A DNA stretch of 56,567 bases. Source: Gnetum montanum. Taxonomy: Eukaryota > Streptophyta > Gnetopsida > Gnetales > Gnetaceae. The translations under genes and the position numbers were made by a program. The notes beneath the pieces are model-generated. The model did no database searches. It was given only the letters and a program-made list of their open reading frames with translations, and had not been told where the DNA came from. The DNA is taken from assembly GCA_015680685.1 (NCBI GenBank), contig MNCI01001334.1, positions 349,914 to 406,480 of the forward strand. The letters are read 5' to 3'. Of the stretch, positions 37,301 to 48,100 are shown piece after piece (the stretch's first letter is position 1; each line of letters opens with the position of its first letter).

Positions 37301-37892
37301 GTCTCCTTCTCTCACATTTGTTCTTAAAATAATAGATTGGAATTTTGAATGACTTAAGTATTGAGCTTGCTGAGTTGATTGTTTGACACTGTAAAAGTCA
37401 TGATAAATAATTTGGATACTCTAAAACAATGAAGGAATAGTTCCATATGGCATGATGCTTTTTGACAAAGTTTGTAACATCATATACAGGCAGAGACTAA
37501 TTTGTGGACTAAACGTTGCCAAATTACAGCTTTCAAAAGTCGTGTAAATGAAACATCAAATATTAGTGAGAGATTTGCTTAGTTACATGCAACCGGTAGA
37601 TGGACATCATATGCCACCCACTCCAAACATACCGAATTATCTAATTGCCAGAACCGGGTGTATAGATGGTTCCATTTTAAAGACCCTAATTACAGTCACC
37701 AGATGCGGATTCATTCCTACTGTTGCATAGCATAGAACTGAATGAACATGACCAAACCCTTGATGAATAGTCAGTTAACGTGACCGTATTACTCTAGTTT
37801 CAGTGCCTCAATAATCAACTTCAGTCTTTACGAGTAGACAACTTGATTAGTTGAATGGGTATTACATTCTAACAAAGCATCCGTTGCTGCAG

Positions 37893-38072
37893 ATAAGGAC
37901 AGAGGTTAATAGAGTGTTGGAGATGGCTAGGACAGGAAAATTGATTGGAGCTAATTTGGATGCAAAGGTTTATTTATACTGTTCTGATGAACAACTTCAA
38001 GGACAATTGCAGGAAATGTCACAACCTGGAGACGATGCAGACAACTTGAAAAGGATCTTCATTACGTCACAG
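37893..38072 (+). CDS. IleRS exon: C-terminal junction domain
   Basis: Sixty codons, phase 0. Reads IRTEVNRVLEMARTGKLIG, then ANLDAKVYLYCSDEQLQGQL and DNLKRIFITSQ. The family has LRTEVNKVLE, KMIGSSLEAKVYL and RIFITSQVEV. Acceptor TTGCTGCAG and donor CAG|GTTCTC are good. No lesion, and the substitutions look conservative. Confidence 0.93.
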
Positions 38073-38157
38073 GTTCTCTGTCATAGTATTACAAGTCTCG
38101 GGAGCTGTCTGGTAAGGATTTGACTGAACAGTTGCCAATGCTGCATCGTGAATGCAG

Positions 38158-38400
38158 GTTGAAATCGTACCTTCCATGGAGCACACACAAAGTATAAGCA
38201 CTTCCTATGCTGAAACCTATTCTACTCAAGGACTAGGCGATTTGTGGGTTGGAGTAACACGTGCAGAGGGGAGCAAGTGTGAGAGATGCTGGAATTTCTC
38301 AGAAGCTGTGGGTTCCTTTGCAGAGCACCCCACAATCTGTGAGCGATGTTGGAAAGTAATCACAACTGAAGCCACCCAAGAAGTTGCAGTGGCTGCATAG
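38158..38400 (+). CDS. IleRS last exon: C-terminal zinc finger
   Basis: Follows an 85-base intron with a GAATGCAG acceptor. Reads VEIVPSMEHTQ, then DLWVGVTRAEGSKCERCWNF, GSFAEHPTICERCWK and EVAVAA, then TAG. Two CxRC pairs (KCERC and ICERC) form the Cys4 zinc site that bacterial-type IleRS needs for aminoacylation. Length and ending match plant OVA2. No lesion. This exon and the two before it are the best preserved part of the copy. Confidence 0.94.
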   Translation, partial: VEIVPSMEHTQSISTSYAETYSTQGLGDLWVGVTRAEGSKCERCWNFSEAVGSFAEHPTICERCWKVITTEATQEVAVAA

Positions 38401-39060
38401 TTACAATATGGTCTGTACCTTGTCCTCTGCAATGTCTTGGCATCCCAAAAGCTACTCTGTTTTTATCGGGTTCGATGTCAGATTTTGGTTTTCTAATTTT
38501 TGGAAAAGTGCTTATAAAGCATAACTGAACTGAGACTTATTGCCTCAGTAAAGAATGGTTATAATATTTTATTGCCTCCTTCTTGCAGATACATACAAAG
38601 TTATTAATTAGCAGCAATTCTTTGTCTGCATTGTTCTTTAAAAGTAGCCCAATCTGATTCTGGAGTTCAAGCCTCCATATTTTGTAGCTCAGTCCATGCC
38701 ACATTTGCATTTTGTCAAGATATTAGTGTCTTGCTTGTCACGATATTAGTGCATTGATATGTTAGGGTTGTTAAAAATGTAAATGTAGCGAATTTAGATA
38801 ATTGTTCAAATTTCATACCTTGTATATCGAGCATCTATAGGCACCAATACTGTTGCAGATATATTTTTGGAATTAGCAAGAATCTTGATTTTTTTGTGTT
38901 TGAGAGCACTTGATGAAATATGCATGTTGAGAATGAGGACGATTACATAATAATACTGAGCGATGAGCACTAACCCTAGTATTTTAAATTTTTGATAACC
39001 TGATCTTTATCATATGCCCTTTTTGTTTAATGGTCATCCCTTGATTTAATGGTCTGAAAC
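38401..39060 (+). other. Probable IleRS 3' flank
   Basis: AT-rich, non-coding sequence after the stop. No canonical AATAAA close to the stop was noticed; 'tataaag' and 'ttataatatttta' occur between 38510 and 38575. It ends where the antisense LINE fragment begins. Confidence 0.4.
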
Positions 39061-40310
39061 TCGTTAAAATCACTTAACAATCAATATTTGAAAGGTTACA
39101 CCCTTAGCAATATTTGAAAGGTTTCCAAAACCCCCTAATCTTTTCTATTTTGGTTGGGAGGAAGGAAGACTTGGAGAGATTGACACCATTTCCAAATGTA
39201 TTGAGAGAATGAGCAATCCCAAAAGACATGTTAAAAAGAGTCATCCGCTTTACAAATGAGGCATTTAGGATGATCAATTCCTAAAAAATGAAGCCTATGT
39301 CCGATGGGAAGACCTTGATGAACCAAGGACCAAAAAAAGAAATGATGCTTAGGTTGGGCCTTAGAAGTTCAAATCCAACGAAAAATAGTTTTCCACTGAT
39401 GGTCCTCAAGATGTAAACTCCAACGTCTATTTAGAGTGGAGAATTGAAAAGCTTGCACATGAAACCAAGAATTGTCTTTAGAGATGCGTAAAGAGCGAAG
39501 ATGGGAACCGTGAGCCCAAAACCAATCTTCATACCAAGGAGTATTAGTATGCAACTTATGCACAGCAAAGTTGGAAAGAAGTTGCTCTATGTGTTGGTAA
39601 ATGATAATATCTTGTCTTTGAAACCCCCATTTTACTTTCACCTGTGTCCAAGAGAGGGTAGGAGAATCATTTCTAACAGTATATAATTGATCAATACGGT
39701 GGAGATCGTGGTCAGCAAAACGATTGGCTCTATGAGAGAATTCATCATAAAGACAACCTCCATTCTTTTTAAGGATAGGGGACCACCAGATCGAGTGTGT
39801 CGACAGAGAGTGCAAGCTTATCTGGGAAGGTTTCCATTGCAATAAATCTCTAAGTTGGCTCCAACACCGTCAAATTTGCTTAAACCAGAAAGAACCTTTG
39901 ATCTTCTGAGAGCCTTCACTAATGATCCAATTGCTCCAATGAGTATTTTGCCATCTATGATGGATACCAAGACAAGAGATGTTATGCCTAAAAAGGATCT
40001 TCCAAGCTTCATCTCCTTCAATACACCGAGTCACCCATTTGGAGGCCAAGAGAATACTCTGGTGCTCAATAGAGGCAAGGCCTAAGCCCCTGTGTTCTTT
40101 ACTTAAAGTGCAAGTATCCCAAGCTACTTGATGAAAAGCTTTGTGATCATCCTTATCCCCCCAAAGGAAATTCCTAAGTATGTTGTTAATGCATTGAAAG
40201 GAAGATTTGGAAGGAGCCATAAAGGAAGAGTAATAGACATGAGTGGAGCTCAAAATATGATTAACTACGATAAATCTACTTGCAAGAGATAAGGGTTTAA
40301 AAGCTCATTT
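39060..40310 (-). mobile_element. L1-type LINE 3' fragment, antisense
   Basis: From about 40.25 kb downward the minus strand reads INNILRNFLWGDKDDHKAF, HQVAWDTCTLSKEHRGLGLA, then after frameshifts a long open stretch (39842-39369). Near 39.2 kb is a zinc-ribbon KCLICKADDSF, then HVFWDC. This is the region after the RT palm and the zf-RVT of plant L1-type LINEs. The palm itself is absent, so the copy is 5'-truncated, as is usual for LINEs. It is less decayed than the two LINEs inside the IleRS introns, with 127- and 157-codon open stretches, and so may be younger. Confidence 0.8.
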
Positions 40311-40321
40311 CAAAGCTTTAT

Positions 40322-40400
40322 GTTTCCATTATGTTCAAAAATAGGATGTTAGTTTGATCAATTACTATTAGTTTCCATTATGTTCAAAAATAGGATGTTA
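40322..40400. repeat. 30-base direct repeat
   Basis: The same 30 bases (gtttccattatgttcaaaaa, then taggatgtta) occur at 40322-40351 and 40371-40400. They lie at the left edge of an LTR-like repeat. Confidence 0.9.
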
Positions 40401-41235
40401 GAAAAATTTCAAAATGGACATTCCTAGCTCCCATGACTAATAAGTGTAACTTCAAAAGCACATAAGTTTTTGAACAATTAAAACCAAAGATCTAATTCAA
40501 AATATGGTCAAAAAGTATTAATGGATATGGAAATAGAGAAGTAGCAAAAATTAATAAAATAGATGCAAAGTAGTCCCAAAATCATGCATAAATTCAAAAA
40601 AACCATCACTAATGTTTTAGAAGATGTGAAGGTTAGTTCAAAGCCATGATTAACAAAAGTTATGCAAGTGGATCCTCCCCAAAGCAGGCTCCTCCCATAA
40701 TGCCCTTACATAACCACTTCTATAGATGTCTGTGGGTACCCTAGAAGTTAAATGTAGATCTTGCCTTTGTTCCAAACAACACATAATTGCTATGGTTAGG
40801 ATGTTGCATGATACTAAACAAAACCAAAAGGCTCATAACCGCATGCAGCAGTGAGGTCAATAGGATGAGAAGGGATTGCAAAGATCAAGATGTAAGATAC
40901 TTGACCATTTCCACAACAAGTTCTTGTGAAAAATGTGATTAAAAGGATTAGCAAACCTATTTGTCCAAGTTTAGACCAAGTCCATACCATGAACAATTAC
41001 CTTGCATTGATGTGTTCCATTCTACCAACCACCATGAGTCCACAACCACCTCAAAGAACAATCATCACTCCAAAAAGAGAAGAAAAGAGAAGGAAGGGCC
41101 TTAGTTAAAGGGGTGCCTTTAGGCATAGGTAACATGTATTTCTAACCCCATAACTAGTACTTGTAGCCCATTATTGTGTCTAAAGGATGTGCTCTAAATT
41201 TCCATTATTGTTTTTTTTTATTTTTTTCTAACAAG
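40390..41235 (-). mobile_element. LTR-like repeat, copy A
   Basis: Matches 44150-45160 in the same orientation at several separated blocks: 'gttagaaaaatttcaaaa', 'ctcccatgac', the 'gtgattaaaa'...'agaccaagtcc' region, and 'gaccttagtta.aggggt'...'ttaggcat' with the T run that ends both copies. Divergence is high. The strand is inferred from the antisense relic between the copies. Confidence 0.55.
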
Positions 41236-44149
41236 GTTCATCAAAATAGGCCCATAACATTTTCAAACATGCCAAAACTCCACAAATATATTCCATAAAT
41301 TGAAAGATGTTACTTTGGCCTATGTCATGTCCATGTTAGATATCCCATGGGCATGACATTGAAGGAAACATTTCCTTCATGTTAACAAACCAAGCTACAA
41401 ATGTTTTAAATTCAATGTCAAATATCTTTTCTAGGTTTTGCAACTCCTAGTAGTCATTTATCCTTCTTGCTAGATTCTCAGCAATAGATCATTCATCAAT
41501 GAACTTGCTTTTGAGAACTTCAAGCTCTGTAATGGTTGTCTCCAACTTTTGTTTTATCTCTTTGTAGAGCTTGAATTTCACCTCATAGAGAAGGTAGGAA
41601 CTAGCAACTTATTTCTCCAAATTAGATCTTGGTCTCCCCACTATTAGCATTACCAAGTTTTCATAATGGAGATTGGCAAGCACCACACATTTTATCTTTT
41701 TGATCTGTAACTTCTTCAAATAGATTTCTACCTTATTGTACATATTTAGTCCATCAAAGATGGGTTGCCATACATTGCCTCATTGTTGAAGTTGTTGGAG
41801 GACCTCATTCATCTTCATCTTTGCCATTTGTATCTTTTTCTCATTGACCTCCATTAGTAGCCTAACCTAGTCCCTATAATGATTCTCCACTTATTCAAAC
41901 TTTAGGACCTTATTCTTCTAGGAGGCTACCTCAATTGTGGTTTTCTAGTGAAGAGCATGAACTTCCTTCATCAAGAGATTGTGAGTTTTTGTTGCCAGCC
42001 TTCTCAAATCCATGTAATTGACCAATCGGTTCTTCTACTACTTAGCATTACATAGGTGGTTATTATCCTTGGTAAGAACCAATTTTTCCTTGCAAATATA
42101 TGTTAGGTCATTGTCAATGCTATTACCGATGACATTTGACAAGGATTTGTTAAAGATCATCATCTCCTTTACATTCTTAGCCTTTTAGTATTTATGTTGA
42201 AGCTATTGGAAAGCTTCATTCGTAGTAAGCTCAAGCTTAAGAATGACAAGGTTGAAGAGACAAGCTCTCAACTTGGCAACTTCAGTGACCAACTAGTGAT
42301 CTGCTATGATGTCCTCCTCAAATTGTGCATTTGCAATTACCAATTTTTCCTTTATCTTGAGTAGTTGCAACTAGTTTACTGTAATTTTGTCCAAAAGATC
42401 AAAGATCTTTGAAAGTGGATGTCCTGCTCCTACCAATCTTTTCAACACTTCCATATGTTGGATAACACTCGTTTGACCACTTCTTGCTCCTACAAATGCA
42501 TGAATGTCTGCAATGACAACAATGTCTAGTATAAAAATTTCAAGAGCACTTAGGACCTACGCTACCCTATCAAACATCATCTCTACTACTATCTTCTAGC
42601 CCTTATGTTGCATAATCAGGACTATTGCCCCTTCTCCTTCCTCTAACATGATAGAGAAATCTACAGCATTTCCTAAAATCTCAAGAAATATTTGTTCAGG
42701 AATGAACACCGTGATCTCTCTAGTACTTGGATTAGGCCTTATGGGTACCTGAAATCTCTATGTGGAGAATAACCTAGTCATTTCATTATCCAAATAACTG
42801 ATGGTTCTTGCGACCTCATTCAGATGACTCATGGCTAGATGGTAAAGGGACAACTTCCGACCACCTATAGAGCTTTGATGTTGCTACAATTGCTACTCTT
42901 GAGGCTTCCTTAGTCATTGTGTAGATGTAAGTATCTTTGATGTAGTTTTAGGTGGTGGTGGTAATTACTTTTCTTCTTGAAACTTTGTCATTATCTTCTT
43001 CTTCATCATCTCCTACTAGAATGTGATAGAAGTGCGACAAACCATGTCATTGGAATAACAAGCTATTCCTCTTCTTTTTCATAATTTGTTAATTAAACAT
43101 GGAAATGGGAGTGTCTTCCTACCCTTCTCATTTTCCTTGAAGCATTTTCAATCTCTATGAAAATGAGTTGGGATAGGTTAACTATGAATTTCCTACTCAA
43201 AGTGGAACATGCCCAAGTGAAGAAGGGTATTACCTTACTAGGCCTCATAGTTGTGTTTTGGTGGTAGGCCACAATCTTGAAGTATGCTTTCTCCACCTTT
43301 GTTAGGGCACCGTACTCCTTATAGTCCACCCCATAGCATCGTTGGACCCACTCCTTCTTAGGTTTTAGCTCCACTTGTGTTGATATTAGCCAACTTTGCC
43401 CTTAGGTAAGGTAAACTAAGGACCTCTGCAATGGCCTAAACTAAGTAGGAGATGGTTATATCCTTGATCTTTATTTATGCATCTCCTTATCAATTGTTCC
43501 AAAATAAATAAGTCTTCCCCATGAAATATTCCCTACTATTAGACAAAATAGGACCATAAGGGAGACCCTTGCAACTGTGTGTGGACCTCCTTTAGTGCTA
43601 GTTCAAAGAAGGATCCAAGGTTTAGCTCTTAAAGGATAGAAATTTGGACCTTCTTGGTTTCAATGCACTCCAAATAGGCCTCTCTGAGGGTGACCTCTAG
43701 GTTAGGCCTTAGCCTACCTAGATTAGTTCGTTTCTACTATGGAAATCTGTTTGATAGATTCCACTTCAAGTTCTTACTAGAGAGGTCCAATTGCATGTGT
43801 GCCCTAGACTAGTATCTCTTGGGGTTATAGTTACTATTATTGTTGATCCCTTCCTCCCTAAGGACGCTTTTACCTTGGTTGTGATGGTTCTCCCACTTGT
43901 GATCATTACTTAGGTGCCATCTATGATCATATACATAACCCATGATTAGAGTTTTAGTTCATAACCCTTAGTTATTTAATACATTTCTTCATTAGATTTG
44001 GTTATTTTAATTTATGGATTATTAAAATTTAATAGTTAATGATTGTTTAGGATCGTAGGCCAAATTTATTATTTTATTTATAGCTATCAAAGTTTGTGTG
44101 GTGGTCTTAATCCTTCATGGTCATTAATTTTAATATTATTTTAATGGGT
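41236..44149 (-). mobile_element. Antisense coiled-coil-rich relic of unknown family
   Basis: Minus-strand frames between about 43.4 and 41.4 kb are rich in Lys, Glu and Leu and read as broken coiled coil (for example KFKLYKEIKQKLETTITELE near 41.55 kb). A 93-codon open piece at 43093-43374 begins MELKPKKEWVQRCYGVDYKE. No RT, protease or integrase is seen. Flanked by the LTR-like copies, it looks like the interior of a non-autonomous LTR element (LARD-like) or an element with an unrecognised gag. The family is not identified. Confidence 0.45.
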
Positions 44150-45165
44150 TGACCATGAGAAGTTAGAAAAATTTCAAAAACTTTTGCCAAAAACCAAAGG
44201 TTTATGTCTCCCATGACATAAAGCTTATCTTTGGTAGCTTGAGGATTGAAAAAAGAGTAAAAATGAGTTAGTGGTTTGGAAGTTAGGATAGTTCGAAGAT
44301 TCTTAGGCTTTGAAAAATGACAAGAACTCCTCTAGCTCTTAGGGAAAATGATGCAAAATGAGATAACTTTCACTCATATTTATAAAATTTTTGTGCTATG
44401 TCGATGGGGCTACATTGTCTCATCCCATTAAATCGACAGGGCTATGTTGACACAGTGGTTTATAGTGATATTTTGCATTTGTAAAATGGATGAATTTTAG
44501 CAAATTTTGGGATGAAACAAGAGCCCAATAGAAGCCAAAAAGATGCAAAAAGATAGCAACAACATAGAAGTAGGTTCTCTTGAAAGTTGGCCTATGTACT
44601 TGATGCCCTTGCATGCCCTCCTCATAAGAAGTCTCTAGGCACTGAGGATGATTAGTGGTCATTTTATGTAAAACCTATATTCATTTGAGGAATTGTCTAA
44701 GGATTATGTAAGCATGAAAACCAAACTTATTAATTGGCCATGATATGAGGTAGTGAGGTGATATATCATGAGCTAAAAATGATGGTAGATAGAGAATGCT
44801 AGATAAGTTATTTGCATCTAGGTCACATGAGATCCTTGGGAAATTTGTGATTAAAATGATCTAATACCTTCATGTCCCAAGTCTAGACTAAGTCCTTTCT
44901 ACTTTTAGTGATCTCGCATTGACATATGCCTTCTCTTTGACCATCAAGAGTTTCTAAAAAATCCCAAAGGATAGTCACAAATCTAAGAGAAGAAGAAAAA
45001 TGAAGAAGGAAGAAAGGACCTTAGTTAGAGGGGTACTTTTAGGCATGAGAAACGTGTCTTTCTACCCCATAACCAATGCTTCTACTAGCTCATTATTGTG
45101 TTTGATGAATGTGCATTAAATTTCCTTTTTTTTTTTACAAGGACCACACCATGCAAAGACATGCT
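44150..45165 (-). mobile_element. LTR-like repeat, copy B
   Basis: The partner of the copy at 40.39-41.24 kb. It lies directly beside the 3' end of the antisense gypsy relic, so it could be that element's 3' LTR instead of the 5' LTR of the coiled-coil relic. The sequence alone does not decide this. Confidence 0.5.
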
Positions 45166-48100
45166 TATTTATGGTTGACGATAGGAGTGGTGATATATTA
45201 ATGGAAAATCATAAAACTTGAGAAGAAGGTTAAGAAGAAAATATAACAAGTTTCCTTGAGATCACACCCTTTTCCATTTCTACTTGGTCCATTCCATGTC
45301 TATTGGATAACAAGATCATTTTTAGCTCTAATGTGGAAGACTTCATGCTCCCATGATACAAAGTTTCCATGGAGTGAATGGAATAGATGGATGACATGAA
45401 CACACTATTTGATACCATTCAAAAATTGATAATATGTTAGTAGAGGACATGATTGAAAGATAAAATTTGACCATTTGGTCAATTAATTATACATAAATAA
45501 CTACATTAATTAACTTCCAAAGTTGACTATAGTAATAAAAAAATCAAATATTTTCCATAAAACAAGTTTAAATTAAGAAAGAAGAAAAGGAAAAAAATAT
45601 AAAATAATCAATAACATATTCAAGAAAATAAAAAAATTATAAAGAATGGTGTAAGACAAAAAGGTGTAAACTGGGTTAACATTATCAAGGTGTTAGTATG
45701 GATGGCCATCTCTCCCATGATTGAGTTAGGAGGAGAAGATCAAAAAAATAGAGCATGCTTGCTTATGCTCTGAGGTGTTAGAGTTGTTGGTTACTTTGGG
45801 TTTAAAAAATGGCTTAACTTATTGGATGTTGATCAACAGACATTTTCAAGGCATAATTGATGGTAAATAATCATGACACTGGAAGAAAAAGTTGCATGAA
45901 TTATGTAAGATCCTTCCCATAGCATTTGAAACTTAATGTCATGTGGTACCTACATGGGATTCTAGTAAAGGATCTTATCATCAAGTTGACATTTAACTCT
46001 TCTTATCCATGCATCATGACATAGTTTAGAGTGTGTCCTATGCACTTCATTCATCATTAGGTCTACCTATTAGTTCTCATCTAGCACATTTAGTGAGATT
46101 AGGTGCTCCTTTTATGCTAAATTGATGTCAAGGTTAAGCTTATAGGAGGTTGAGGGTATTTGTAGCTCAGCTTGGATTGAAAATGTTGGAAATTTTCCAT
46201 ACACTAACTTAGAAGGAGAGTAACCTATAGGAAGTTTCCAAGTTGATCAATATGCCCAAAGAGCATAGTTGAGTTTTGTACTAAAGTCCTTCCTATATCT
46301 ATTAATAGTTTGTGTTAGAATCCTAGTTATCTCGCTATTAGTAAGTAACCTCAGCTTGTCCATTCACTTGGGGTGATAAGGGGTTGTACTTTTATGTTGC
46401 ACTTCTAAGTATTGCATCAGTATTTAAAAATTAAACCCTATAAAGTAAGTTTCATTATCTAAAATAAGTGACCTTGGCACACCAAACTTGTTTTCCACCT
46501 ATTGTTGAACAAATAGTGCTGTAGTGGAAGATAGATAGTCAGAGATGCCTATAGCTTCAGTCCATTTCATGTAGTAGTTAACAATGATGATGATGTAGGC
46601 CTTCCCATTTGCATGGAAGTGATGGGTCTAATGAAGTTAATGCCCTAGAGGTTGAAAGGCTCTACTGGTTCAATTCACTATTGAGGCCTTTCCATTTGCA
46701 TAGTCATTCTTCCATCTCTTTTGTAATGCTTACTCAAACAAGAAAAATGGTAAGCATCTCTTAAGATTGTTGATCAAAATTACCCTACCATGAAAATCTT
46801 CATACCTGTCCTCCTTCCTGCAGAGTGGTCTCTAGAAGGATCTTCATGAGTGTCTTAGAGGATTTATGATTGATTAGCATCAGGCACACACCACTGAACT
46901 AAGCCATCAACACAAATCTTGTAAATGTTACCTTTGATTTCCATATAGCACTTGATTGGATAAAGAAATTATTGTTTCTTCTTATTGTCCCATTTTGCTA
47001 GAGTCTTCCAAGTGAGAAGATAGAAGAGGAATTCATTATACTAAAAGGTAGCATTAGGTCTTTGAAATTCATTGGATTTAGGAAAGAGGATTTCATTGGG
47101 AAATTAGTCATATAAGGGCTCCTCATTCTTTTCGCAATCCCATCTTATTCGAGATAAATGATTAACAACTATGTTCTCAGTTCCTTTCCTATCCACCATG
47201 GTCAAGTTGAATTCCTATAAGAAAACTAGCCACCATATGACATGGGGGCTCATCATTTTCTTATTCATTAAGAAATAGATGACACTATGATCAATGCGTA
47301 TAAAAACTTGATATCTAGTCATATAATCCTTAAATTTCTCTAAGGCATACACCACTACCATAAGCTTCTTTTCAATGATGGTGTAATTCAGTTGTGCATC
47401 AATAATGCTTCTACTTGCACAATGGATATAGTATGAACATCTTTGGTCATCCAATTATGTAAGCACCACTCCCAATGCATAGTTTGATGTATTTTTCATT
47501 ATGTGAAATGATCTATACCAATTTGGAGCATGTAGAATTGAAGTTTCTATAAGCTTTTACTTGATTTACTAAAATGCTTGCCCACATTCCTTGGTCCATT
47601 TGAAAGCTACATCTTCTTTGTTAGCTCCACTAGTGATTTGGTAATTTTGGAGAAGTTCGCATTAAAGTGCTGATAGTATCCAATGTGACCAAGGAATGAC
47701 CTCACATCCTTTACCATTTTGGATTATCTGGTAATTTCTTGAATGGCTTGTACTTTTCCTAGATCCATCTTAATCCATTGTTCTAAAATTCAATGCCCCA
47801 AGACTATGTTCTCTTAGACCATCAAATGGATTTTTTGCTAATTGATCCTTAAGTTTATCTTTACAAAAATGCTTTAGCACTTGGTTAAGATGGTCCAAGG
47901 CTTGCTTAAAACTAGTAACATAGGTGAAGAAGTTATCCATAAAGACTTCCACACCACTACCAATTTTTTGCTAAAATATGCTAAGCACTAGACGTTGGAA
48001 AGTTGTAGAAGCATTATAAAGGTCATGTTATTTTTTGCTTAATCTTCTAGTGCTACTCCGATTTGGTTATAGCCACTATAACCATCTAAAAAACTATAGT

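Larger units (their letters stand above)
8839..38400 (+). pseudogene. OVA2-like: Organellar isoleucyl-tRNA synthetase, broken and 5'-incomplete
   Basis: The + strand exons, read in order, follow plant OVA2 / bacterial-type IleRS, which charges tRNA-Ile in plastids and mitochondria. They cover the end of the first Rossmann half, CP1 editing, the post-CP1 catalytic core (WFDSG), KMSKS, the anticodon-binding helix bundle and the C-terminal Cys4 zinc finger, ending at TAG 38398-38400. Lesions seen: in-frame TAG at 9423, 9438, 25666 and 26246; frameshifts near 9405-9423, 11129-11150, 17252 and 26188; a likely small deletion near 35715; and a KMSKS reduced to KIS. The exon expected between 26510 and 35706 was not found, nor were the HIGH exons. 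The introns hold LINE and RTE insertions. A pseudogene is the best reading; sequencing indels could explain some frameshifts but not the TAG codons. Confidence 0.85.

Noticed and set aside
45400-45420. Primer-binding site (TGGTATCA on the minus strand)
   Set aside because: It lies on the wrong side of the nearest LTR-like copy for an antisense element, and the match is short.
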